From positions 1 to 11,858 of the forward strand of contig USCF01000013.1 in assembly GCA_900553115.1 (NCBI GenBank): a stretch of 11,858 nucleotides of DNA. The letters are read 5' to 3'. The notes below the pieces were generated by a model. That model ran no database searches, had not been told where the DNA came from, and saw nothing but the letters and a program-made list of their open reading frames with translations. This stretch comes from an uncultured Alphaproteobacteria bacterium. Lineage in GTDB: Bacteria; Pseudomonadota; Alphaproteobacteria; RF32; CAG-239. Each line of letters starts with the position of its first letter. Positions within the stretch are counted from its first letter, which is position 1. A program made the position numbers and the translations under genes. Shown piece by piece: positions 1-7,380 of the stretch.

Positions 1-14
1 AGAAGGATAAAATT

Positions 15-980
15 ATGGCTAGAATTAATGATGTTTACCATTCAGATATTTATATCACTCCGGATAGACAAATGTTTGTTCCCGACACCAAATCAGAATT
101 TGGTTTGGTGCAATTAGAACCAGATGATTTTGAAGAATTTTATAGTTTGCTGGAAAATACCTATAATGGTAAATCCAGTTATTCGGTTGTTTATGAAGGA
201 TTCTTTTTCCGTGTTGAACGTACGGTTTCAATGTATGGCGTAATGTTTTGTATGCGTAAAATGCCAAAGAAAGTTCCGGATTTAGTAAGTTTGGGCTATC
301 CGCCGGCTTTGATAAAATACTTGTCAACATTGGGCAATGCATCTGGTTTGATTTTGCTGGGCGGCGCCACCGGTTCTGGTAAAACCACCACTATTTCCAG
401 TTTGTTGCGAGAATATTTGATTCGCAGCGGCGGTTTTGCTTATACAATTGAAGATCCGTTTGAAATGCCTTTGGATGGAGAATATCATGCCGCTAATGGT
501 TCTATTGGTTTATGCAAGCAAACACAACCTGTAAATGATGATTGGGGGGCTTCATTGCGTTCGGCTCTACGTTCGCGCCCGCGTTACATTTTAGTTGGCG
601 AGATCCGTACACCTGAAGCGGCAAGCGAATGCCTGCGTGCCTCAACCTCTGGACACTTGGTGCTGTCTACCATTCACGCTAACAACGTTGCTGATGCTAT
701 TGATGCTTTAGTAAAACACGCTTCCGGCGGTGAAATGAGTGAAGAATTGGCATTTGACTTGTTGTCACGCGGTCTTTTGGGTGTTATTCACCAGCAGTTA
801 GTTGGTATTGGGCAAAAGCGTCCGGTGGTTCAGTATTTGTTTGCCAATCCAAATACTACTCAAGGCGACCAAACCCGCAACATTATCAAAACCGGAAAGA
901 TTAACTTGGCTACAACCATAGAAATGCAGATGACGCGTATGGCACAAGGCCGTCCGCTGTTTGATGTGGTTTCAAAATAA
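15..980 (+). CDS. PilT/DotB/TraJ-superfamily secretion ATPase (321 aa)
   Basis: Cytoplasmic hexameric AAA+ ATPase of the type II/IV secretion superfamily, expected to energise a type IVB secretion/conjugation channel or pilus retraction. The nucleotide-binding core is complete: Walker A GGATGSGKTTT at residues 116-126, Asp box IEDPFE at 145-150, Walker B YILVGEIR at 191-198, and His box SGHLVLSTIHAN at 212-223. Residues 1-105 match the small PAS-like N-domain of PilT/DotB, including a 'SDIYI' segment near the start. There is no N1 extension and no four-cysteine zinc site, so it is not a GspE/PilB-type assembly ATPase. At 321 aa it is shorter than PilT or DotB as I remember them (about 340-380 aa). 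The ATG has AAGGA at positions 3-7, 7 nt upstream. The gene converges on the pilus operon. The form VGEIRTPEAA and the absence of typical PilT motifs make me favour DotB/TraJ over PilT, but motif reading alone does not settle it. Confidence 0.85.
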   Translation: MARINDVYHSDIYITPDRQMFVPDTKSEFGLVQLEPDDFEEFYSLLENTYNGKSSYSVVYEGFFFRVERTVSMYGVMFCMRKMPKKVPDLVSLGYPPALIKYLSTLGNASGLILLGGATGSGKTTTISSLLREYLIRSGGFAYTIEDPFEMPLDGEYHAANGSIGLCKQTQPVNDDWGASLRSALRSRPRYILVGEIRTPEAASECLRASTSGHLVLSTIHANNVADAIDALVKHASGGEMSEELAFDLLSRGLLGVIHQQLVGIGQKRPVVQYLFANPNTTQGDQTRNIIKTGKINLATTIEMQMTRMAQGRPLFDVVSK

Positions 981-987
981 AATATCA

Positions 988-1025
988 ACCCCGCTAATCA
1001 TAAAATTTAGGCGGGGTATTTTTTT
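988..1025 (+). terminator. Rho-independent terminator between convergent units
   Basis: ACCCCGC at 988-994 pairs with GCGGGGT at 1011-1017. TAA (995-997) and TTA (1007-1009) extend the stem past a bulged G1010. Seven T residues follow at 1019-1025, 8 nt after the stop codon of the rightward ATPase gene. Read on the minus strand the same hairpin is followed by a T-rich but interrupted run, so it may also stop transcription of the pilus operon, whose last codon lies 15 nt away. Confidence 0.85.
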
Positions 1026-1039
1026 GGGTGATTATACTT

Positions 1040-1588
1040 TTATTGGAATGACCAGCTGATTATATTATCTTTAGCTGCGCAAAAACCGCGTGCAGAGTAT
1101 TTTTCTATTGGCAGTTTATGTTCTCCACCCCAAGAAAATTCTATATTATTTTTGTCATTAATAATTGTTATTTTCATCAAAATAAGCTTATCCTGCTTTT
1201 CTAGCGGCATTTCACTAAGAGAAATGCAGGCCGACTTATTAAGATTTTTAATCGTAATATCAAAACTTAAATCACTTGGCAGACCTGAATCGCCGTTGAC
1301 GCCTTGGCCAATCTGAATGTCATATTCTTTGTACTGCTGCAAGTCATCACGTAACAAGTTGTCATCTTTTGCGGTTTGCGTAGACAGTTTCCAATATCCA
1401 GGGCGGTCGCGGTAATATGTGTGCACCCTATCGGCTGTCGAAAATATGGCCTGATGCAATTCCTTGTGCGGATTATTTAGTAAGATCACGCTTAGCGCTA
1501 TGCATGAGATTAACAACAAAGCCAAAATGGCTATACCAAATAATCCGTTAAAACGAGCTTTTTCTAAATCAAATGATATTTTCAGCAT
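1040..1588 (-). CDS. Type IVb pilin-like protein (PilS position), no Glu5
   Basis: A 182-aa protein with a short basic/polar N-terminus (residues 1-15), one hydrophobic helix at about 16-38, and a soluble domain. The C-terminal part carries two cysteines, C121 ('SACISL') and C170, followed by 'AAKDNIISWSF'. This resembles the disulfide-bounded C-terminal region of type IVb pilins such as PilS and TcpA, as I recall the family. A candidate prepilin-type cleavage exists after G15 or G18, but no glutamate sits at +5, unlike normal pilins; minor pilins of the GspK kind also lack it. The reading frame stays open upstream into the preceding pilR gene, but ATG 1588 has AAGGA 7 nt upstream and starts 13 nt after the pilR stop, so I take it as the start. 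Its place right after pilR is where R64 has pilS. It could be a minor pilin, an uncleaved pilin-like anchor or a diverged major pilin. Confidence 0.7.
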   Translation of the reverse strand: MLKISFDLEKARFNGLFGIAILALLLISCIALSVILLNNPHKELHQAIFSTADRVHTYYRDRPGYWKLSTQTAKDDNLLRDDLQQYKEYDIQIGQGVNGDSGLPSDLSFDITIKNLNKSACISLSEMPLEKQDKLILMKITIINDKNNIEFSWGGEHKLPIEKYSARGFCAAKDNIISWSFQ

Positions 1589-1601
1589 AACACTATCCTT
1601 T

Positions 1602-2720
1602 TTATTTACCCATAGCGCTCGTAATTTGATCTTGCATATCAAAGGTTCCAAATACAGCCCAAGCAATAATACCGGAAACAGCCAACATGGCAATCATGTT
1701 CATAATTTCTGCTCTTTGTTCAATCATGTATACAGATTCTTCCAGCCATTCATTAGCCAACTTATCCAGAGCCTCCTCAAAGTTATCCAATTCAGAATAA
1801 ATTTTTAAGTCAGTGATAATTGCTTTATCCGGAAATTCTTGTCCTGCTTTATCTAAAGCCTGTCCCAAGTTATCACCGTTTTTTATGTGAAACAAAGCTC
1901 CATCGATTCTTTCTTTTAGATATTTATTAGAATCGCGCCGTAGCGATGTTAAGGCTACAGATACCGGCACACCGCCTTTAACCAAGGCTGATAAAGCCAG
2001 CAGCCAAGTAATGCCGGTAAAAATTTTATATAGTGACCAAGGCGGACAATGGTCAATTTTAACTCGTACCGGACCTGTCCAAATACCAATGGTTACATAG
2101 ATTAATAAACCTAAAATCGGAAACACAGAAAAGGCGACGAGCCAATTTGCCTGAATCCATTCGGACAAATCAATCAAAGTTTTAGCCGTGCCGGTCCAGC
2201 GTGTGTTTGGAGCAGCATCAAGCATAGGCGGTACCATATAAACACCGATAGCATAAAGAATTAATACAGACATCATCAACAAAAATGACGGGTAGGCAAC
2301 GGCACTGATGATTGGTCGAATCATACGTGTTGAACCTTCTGTTACTTTAATCAAGTTTAACAAGGCGCTTTCCAAGTCGGATACGTCACCAACAGACAAC
2401 ATCAAACGTTCACGGCTTGGAGCCCATCCTTTCAAACAATCAGAAAATGGGTGACCTTCTTGTAATGACTTACCCCAGCAGCCAACAGCTATAGCCATTG
2501 GATCGCTAGGATGTTTACCGTCATCGGACAACCCATTGTAAATCATATCTAATGCGTTCATAAGTGAAAAGCGGTTACGCAGCAGCGCCGCTAGTTTTCG
2601 ATATATTTTCAGGCGGTTTTTATTAGACATGGAACATATAATCTTTGCATAAGACATCAACCATTGGTTGTTGTTACGCATAGCTTTATTAAAGGCACTT
2701 TGTTTTTTTATTTCAGGCAT
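1602..2720 (-). CDS. pilR: PilR, GspF-family inner-membrane platform protein
   Basis: Polytopic inner-membrane protein that couples the assembly ATPase to pilin polymerisation. The 372-aa length is normal for the GspF/PilC/PilR family. Two related cytoplasmic helical repeats are visible (about residues 36-135 and 229-335), each ending in a membrane region. Predicted membrane segments lie near 138-160, 192-215 and 338-358. The segment 'YRKLAALLRNRFSLMNALDMI' in the first repeat and 'LALSALVKGGVPVSVAL' in the second show the usual pseudo-symmetry (L-x-x-L-x-x-x-G/R-hydrophobic). ATG 2720 is preceded by AGGAG with 6-nt spacing, and the gene begins 9 nt after the pilQ stop, so expression is probably coupled. 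Family assignment is firm; the PilR name follows from gene order. Confidence 0.9.
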   Translation of the reverse strand: MPEIKKQSAFNKAMRNNNQWLMSYAKIICSMSNKNRLKIYRKLAALLRNRFSLMNALDMIYNGLSDDGKHPSDPMAIAVGCWGKSLQEGHPFSDCLKGWAPSRERLMLSVGDVSDLESALLNLIKVTEGSTRMIRPIISAVAYPSFLLMMSVLILYAIGVYMVPPMLDAAPNTRWTGTAKTLIDLSEWIQANWLVAFSVFPILGLLIYVTIGIWTGPVRVKIDHCPPWSLYKIFTGITWLLALSALVKGGVPVSVALTSLRRDSNKYLKERIDGALFHIKNGDNLGQALDKAGQEFPDKAIITDLKIYSELDNFEEALDKLANEWLEESVYMIEQRAEIMNMIAMLAVSGIIAWAVFGTFDMQDQITSAMGK

Positions 2721-2729
2721 TTTTCACTC

Positions 2730-4499
2730 CTAGTAAATCGGGCGCTGATCCAATAATCCGCACCAACGTTCCACTTCATCTAAATCAATATAGCCTTTCA
2801 GCATTCTTTCAATTGCCGCTTCCCGCAAGGGTCTGCCATCTAGCTCACTAACCCAATAGTCAATAGCGTTTTTGGTGTCGCCATTGACCATCAATTGTAA
2901 AAAGTGTGCATCAGGAACAATAATCTCAGGCACAGACATACGTCCGATTACACCTTTATGATTACAATATTTGCATCCAGGGCCACGTACATAAGTATTC
3001 TCAATGCCATAGTCGCCGAGTGCGGTTTTCAGACGGCCATAAGATGGGTCGCTCATTCTCTCTTTAATTGAAATTCGGCAATAAGGACAAATCTTACGGA
3101 ACAAACGTTGAGAAATCAATCCCTTCATAATTTCTGGGTCGCAAAGCATATATGGCTGCACACCCATATCGCGGAAACGAGTTATGATTGCCGGAGCGGA
3201 GTTTGCGTGCAATGTTGACCACACACTATGACCAGAAAGGGCCCCTTTAAACACCAAATCCGCGGTTGCTAAAGATCGAATTTCACCGACCATCATCACA
3301 TCTGGGTCAGAACGCAAAGCAGCTGACAAAGCTTTTGTAAACTCTTCATTTTTTTCTTCTTCGCTGTTCGCATTGGTAACCGGCATTTGCCGCGCCCCAG
3401 GAATAGGATATTCAGGCGGATCTTCCACGGTAATAACATTAATTTCACCGTTATGCTCTTGAATCATCTTAATCATGTTGCGTTGCAGAGTAGTGGATTT
3501 ACCAGAACCAGTTGGACCGGCAACAATATTTAGACCTACAGCAGTTGCTCGCAGACGATAAAATAAATTTAGTTCTCTTTCACCTAAACCTAAAGATTTC
3601 AAATCTCCGTTACCATTAGGATTGTCATCAGCGTACAAAAGACGCATAACCAGATATTGCGAACCGAAAGCAACCGGATTAAATTGTAAACGAATAGCCA
3701 AAACGTTATGAGGTAAGGTTAATTTACCATCGGTACCGCGCAATGGCGTAGACCCCAGTTTTTGCGCGCCTTGGAACTCGTTTTGAGCATAGTTTGCATC
3801 AGAAATATCCGCAGACGCAAAAGCCGCACGCACAAAAGCCTCTCCCCATTCGGCAGAGTATTCCAACTCTCGCTCCATCATACCATTAACCCTAAACAGA
3901 ATTAAGGTGGAATCAGCCACAACAACATGCACGTCGGAAACTTTTTTGGAGGCGGCGCGGTTAATTACGCTCAAAAAGTCTATTTGCATTTGATAGTCGG
4001 CAGATTCCTTCGCCGACATCTTGATTTCGCCGGCACCACGCATCGCATAGGCGTAAATAGCCGAAATTTCTTGGCTCGATACATACTTAGGAGTGTGCAT
4101 AACCAGCTTGCGGCGTTTAGCGATGGCTGTAAAGTTCAGGACTTGTCCGTCAAAACGATGTGCTTCATCAATGAGATATGTACCGTCAGAAAACAACACC
4201 AACATTCTGCGGGTTTCACTGTTGATATTTAAATCACCATCTTCAGAAGTTAATACCTTGTTGCCATTAGCAAACAATGTTTGTAGAATATTGTCGCTTT
4301 TTTTTGTTTCAGCTACATCTTCAACAATATCAGATGTTTTTTTGATGGGAGGCGGGGTTAATAACGATTCAAGCTTTGTTGCCGGTGTAGCAGGTTTTAT
4401 ATCAGATGTTTTATCCGCTGTAACAGGCTTAAGCACGCCGGAGCTTATACGCTCGGCGCTGCTTAATGTCTGAACTTGTTTTACATCTTGGTTAGCCAT
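2730..4499 (-). CDS. pilQ: PilQ, GspE/PilB-type pilus assembly ATPase
   Basis: Cytoplasmic hexameric ATPase that powers pilus extension. Of its 589 aa, about the first 95 are Lys/Thr/Asp/Pro-rich and probably disordered, with a 'KTSDI' motif occurring twice. An N-domain follows (about 96-310, including SDVHVVV near 188). The motor core has Walker A GPTGSGKST at 328-336, Asp box VEDPPEYP at 358-365, Walker B VMMVGEIR at 401-408, and His box LSGHSVWSTLHAN at 421-433. Four cysteines form the zinc-binding CM site typical of assembly ATPases: CPYC at 471-474 and CKYC at 509-512. Together these separate it from retraction-type PilT. It starts at ATG 4499, 2 nt after the pilP stop, with only a weak AAGA upstream, so translation probably depends on coupling to pilP. 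Its partner in the membrane should be PilR, encoded next. Confidence 0.93.
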   Translation of the reverse strand: MANQDVKQVQTLSSAERISSGVLKPVTADKTSDIKPATPATKLESLLTPPPIKKTSDIVEDVAETKKSDNILQTLFANGNKVLTSEDGDLNINSETRRMLVLFSDGTYLIDEAHRFDGQVLNFTAIAKRRKLVMHTPKYVSSQEISAIYAYAMRGAGEIKMSAKESADYQMQIDFLSVINRAASKKVSDVHVVVADSTLILFRVNGMMERELEYSAEWGEAFVRAAFASADISDANYAQNEFQGAQKLGSTPLRGTDGKLTLPHNVLAIRLQFNPVAFGSQYLVMRLLYADDNPNGNGDLKSLGLGERELNLFYRLRATAVGLNIVAGPTGSGKSTTLQRNMIKMIQEHNGEINVITVEDPPEYPIPGARQMPVTNANSEEEKNEEFTKALSAALRSDPDVMMVGEIRSLATADLVFKGALSGHSVWSTLHANSAPAIITRFRDMGVQPYMLCDPEIMKGLISQRLFRKICPYCRISIKERMSDPSYGRLKTALGDYGIENTYVRGPGCKYCNHKGVIGRMSVPEIIVPDAHFLQLMVNGDTKNAIDYWVSELDGRPLREAAIERMLKGYIDLDEVERWCGLLDQRPIY

Positions 4500-4501
4500 T
4501 T

Positions 4502-6127
4502 TTATCTTACAAACATTCCTTGTCCTATTGATCTAACCGGCGTGCTATTACTAGAATGCACTCTATTATCTGTGTTTACAGCTTCCTTTTTGTTTGCAGC
4601 GCTCTTATTTTGCGGTTTTGCAACTGCATTTCCGGTCGCCTCTTTCAAATTTGAACCAGCTTGCGGGGTAACAGCGGCACCGCGCACATTACGCACTACA
4701 TTATTGTTGTTAACCACACCTTTAGCGGCAACTGGAGTTTTATCAGCTCCGTTGAAAGAAGTTTCAGGTTCGTATTCGCGAACTGTTCCGCCGGTATAAA
4801 GGTAGCTCTTAACACCTTTATTATCAAAAGCAATATAATTATCTGTAATTGCCATCACAACTTCGCCGCCTTTCAGCATAGAACCTTGGTGAACAATAAA
4901 CGTTGTTCCGTCTTTATTAATGATTTTAGCAATAATATCTTTGCCTTTACCTGTTATATCCATGATAGCATATTCATCAGACATATCAATAGCATTTTCG
5001 TCTATGCCTTCTGCAAACGGATTAGCCGAATTGCCAGATTTCAACTGATTTATAGTATCTTCATTTTGCATAATAGCTCTTTTCAGGCTAGAAATTTGAG
5101 TTTGCAATGAGGATACAACTTTATCATGCGCTTCTTTTGCATTTTGTGCTTTCAAAATGGTAGCATCAGATTCTCTTTTAACCGTAGAGATTTTATCTTC
5201 AAAATCTTTGATTAAGGCTTTGCGTTCATCGCGAAGTTTTTTTACTTGACTTTGCAAAGCTGCATTTTTTTCAACCCATTGCTGATTAACAATCAGCATT
5301 TCGTTCATATATTCATTTAGAACTCTGGCTTGGCGAACTTTTTCCAGCTCCATTTCTGCACGTTTTAATTTTTCTTGTGCTTCAATTTCTTTAATTTTAC
5401 GCTGATTTTCTTCATCTTTTATACGGTTTTCTTCTTCCTTAAGACGATTAGCTTCTTCTTGCTGAGCCTTTAAACGCTGGATTCTCAAAGCTTCAATACG
5501 GTTACGCACCTCTTCGCGCTTATATTCCAAATTGAGGATGGTTGTTTGTTTTTCAATGTTGGACATTTGATTGAACAAACTATTGTCAACTTTAGAAAGA
5601 ATAGCATTACCAAAGTTTTCAAAAGGAGATTTAGGCGCTTCAATGGCGGCTTCTTCAGCGTTGTCAGTTGTTGCAGCATCTAAAGCTTTTTTGCCTTCAG
5701 CTGTTGAAGTATCGGGAATTGAGTTCAAATCAACATTATTTGGTTGAGCTGTTTTGTCGCTTTCTTCTGTCGGCTGAGTTTCGGCTGCAGCATCATCCGA
5801 TAAGTTTTGAGGCGCAGGCTCAGTTTGTTTTGGACTATTTTCATCTAAAGCAGGCGCTGCTGCGGCTGCTTCTGTTTCAGCTTCAGCTCTGCCGGTTTCA
5901 TCTACAGCTGTGCCGGGTGCAGCTTCAGAATGTGTTTCTGCCTGAGCATTATCATCAGGTTCGTCCAAACCGAATAAATCGTCATTTTCCTGGATCTGGG
6001 GAGCAGGTGCTTCAGCATTAATCTGATTGTCTGCAGTTTGTGCATATGCTGCAGGGCTGATAGTCATCATTGCGGCAATAGCCACAGCAATAATGACAAT
6101 ATTATTATTTTTAAGATTATAACTCAT
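4502..6127 (-). CDS. pilP: PilP-like periplasmic pilus biogenesis protein, enlarged
   Basis: An exported 541-aa protein. A signal peptide occupies about residues 1-29 (hydrophobic core 10-20, cleavage after AYA). An Ala/Glu/Asp/Pro-rich, acidic low-complexity stretch covers about 31-165. A long charged coiled coil follows at about 187-365, rich in Glu, Lys, Arg and Gln. A compact beta domain at about 384-450 ('YAIMDITGKGKDIIAKI', then 'GSMLKGGEVVMAI') matches the PilP/SH3-like pattern of the R64 PilP family. An Asn/Lys-rich tail runs from 460 to 541. Plasmid PilP proteins are only about 150 aa, so this one is extended mainly by the acidic linker, coiled coil and tail. ATG 6127 overlaps the end of pilO by 11 nt and has a G-rich AAGGGGG Shine-Dalgarno. 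Likely role: a periplasmic connector between the PilO/PilR inner-membrane parts and the secretin. Assignment rests on the C-terminal domain plus synteny. Confidence 0.78.
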   Translation of the reverse strand: MSYNLKNNNIVIIAVAIAAMMTISPAAYAQTADNQINAEAPAPQIQENDDLFGLDEPDDNAQAETHSEAAPGTAVDETGRAEAETEAAAAAPALDENSPKQTEPAPQNLSDDAAAETQPTEESDKTAQPNNVDLNSIPDTSTAEGKKALDAATTDNAEEAAIEAPKSPFENFGNAILSKVDNSLFNQMSNIEKQTTILNLEYKREEVRNRIEALRIQRLKAQQEEANRLKEEENRIKDEENQRKIKEIEAQEKLKRAEMELEKVRQARVLNEYMNEMLIVNQQWVEKNAALQSQVKKLRDERKALIKDFEDKISTVKRESDATILKAQNAKEAHDKVVSSLQTQISSLKRAIMQNEDTINQLKSGNSANPFAEGIDENAIDMSDEYAIMDITGKGKDIIAKIINKDGTTFIVHQGSMLKGGEVVMAITDNYIAFDNKGVKSYLYTGGTVREYEPETSFNGADKTPVAAKGVVNNNNVVRNVRGAAVTPQAGSNLKEATGNAVAKPQNKSAANKKEAVNTDNRVHSSNSTPVRSIGQGMFVR

Positions 6128-7361
6128 AAATTTCCCCCTTATAAGTCCAAGTACTGCTGTTTATATCATAAGTTATTTCTGTAACAGATAAACCTGAAAA
6201 TTTCATTAACAATTCAATCCAAGTTAACGGATCATTGTTTGATGAAATGCTGAAGTTCATAATATTATACAATTTTCCTCTCGGAGAAGTCCAACTTTTT
6301 TTCTCAATCTGAATATTTGTTGTCAACGTTTGATTTAAGTCGTTGATAATATTTCTTAAGTCTTGATCAGAATATTCCGGAGGAGAGTTTAATGTTGAAA
6401 TTTCACCTATTGGAACAGTTACCATAAATGTGTTGCCATCATCAGAGATTGCGCGAGAAGTAAAATTAACTCCGGAAACATTCAGTGCTTGTTCCATCCA
6501 AGTAATACGGCCTAAATCACGTTTCCAAGAGGTAACAAGTCCGCCGGAATTACAGGTTATACCTTCAATAGACCAACCTGGCGTAACAATTTGTACAACT
6601 TTTTTTGTTGCTTCGTAACATTCGCGCATTTGGTCGATAGGGTTTTTTATAGTTTCCCATGGCTTTGGTTCCGGAGGTTCTGGAGCAGGAGCTTGCACTT
6701 GTTCCACCGGCGCAATCACCGGAGCATCGGGAGCCGAGAAAAACATACTCTGAATCGTTGAGTACCCATACCATAGTATAATTGCAAAGCCAACGACAAC
6801 AACGCCAAGCATAATAGCGTCATTACTACCGTTAATTTTTTCCAATTTTACTAAAAGGCCGCGGTTAATTAAAGTTGCCAAAGCATCAGGTTTTGTATCT
6901 TCAATTCCCCACTCTTGCGGAGCAAAAAGCATATCCCAATCCGGAACCGCCAACATTGAAATAAACTGATCTTTAGCGTCTTTTTCGTTTACAAACAACG
7001 TATCGCCGTCAGAAAGGATAACGTCGTTTCTAAAACATATATACCACCAGCCGTTGTCAACTTTGAACACGCCTAAAAAAGAGGTTACATTGCCAAGCGC
7101 AGAAACTAAAGCGATAGCCGCAGAAGGCATACCGTGGGTAAAGCCTTGTGAAGAGGCAGCCAAACCAAATTGAGATGATTTGCCTTTTCGTACTGCATAT
7201 AAGTCGGCGCCTTCAAGAATGTTTTCGGCAGCTTCCTTGACTTCCGGAAGCGGACTGTCATCATTGATTAACGGTTGCCAAAACAAGCTGGCGGCGTAGG
7301 TCACACCGCCCTCAGAGAAGGACGACTTCCATGCTTTTTCTTCTTCTAAATCATCAGCCAC
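6117..7361 (-). CDS. pilO: PilO, type IVb pilus inner-membrane assembly protein
   Basis: A 414-aa bitopic protein of the R64 PilO type. It has an N-terminal cytoplasmic domain (1-180, containing 'GWWYICFRNDVILSDGDTLF'), one membrane helix at about 182-202, a Pro/Ala/Glu linker (210-235) that could span part of the periplasm, and a periplasmic domain. The latter has the paired cysteines C248 and C270 around 'PGWSIEGITC', which fits the family's 'C...PGW...C' pattern and suggests a disulfide. The start is GTG 7361 with AAGGAG 7 nt upstream, 19 nt after the secretin stop; this is the only GTG start I accept in the operon. It would scaffold PilP, PilQ and PilR at the inner membrane. The family call is from motif memory and gene order. 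Confidence 0.82.
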   Translation of the reverse strand: MADDLEEEKAWKSSFSEGGVTYAASLFWQPLINDDSPLPEVKEAAENILEGADLYAVRKGKSSQFGLAASSQGFTHGMPSAAIALVSALGNVTSFLGVFKVDNGWWYICFRNDVILSDGDTLFVNEKDAKDQFISMLAVPDWDMLFAPQEWGIEDTKPDALATLINRGLLVKLEKINGSNDAIMLGVVVVGFAIILWYGYSTIQSMFFSAPDAPVIAPVEQVQAPAPEPPEPKPWETIKNPIDQMRECYEATKKVVQIVTPGWSIEGITCNSGGLVTSWKRDLGRITWMEQALNVSGVNFTSRAISDDGNTFMVTVPIGEISTLNSPPEYSDQDLRNIINDLNQTLTTNIQIEKKSWTSPRGKLYNIMNFSISSNNDPLTWIELLMKFSGLSVTEITYDINSSTWTYKGEIYEL

Positions 7362-7380
7362 GGATTTTCTCCTTAAATTG

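Noticed and set aside
1589..1693. In-frame N-terminal extension of the pilin-like gene into pilR
   Set aside because: No ribosome binding site at the upstream start and it overlaps pilR coding sequence; ATG 1588 has a good Shine-Dalgarno.
3927..6021. Plus-strand open frames opposite pilQ and pilP (up to about 150 codons)
   Set aside because: They lie antisense to well-supported genes, have no recognisable domains and read as compositional shadows of the repetitive pilP and pilQ sequences.
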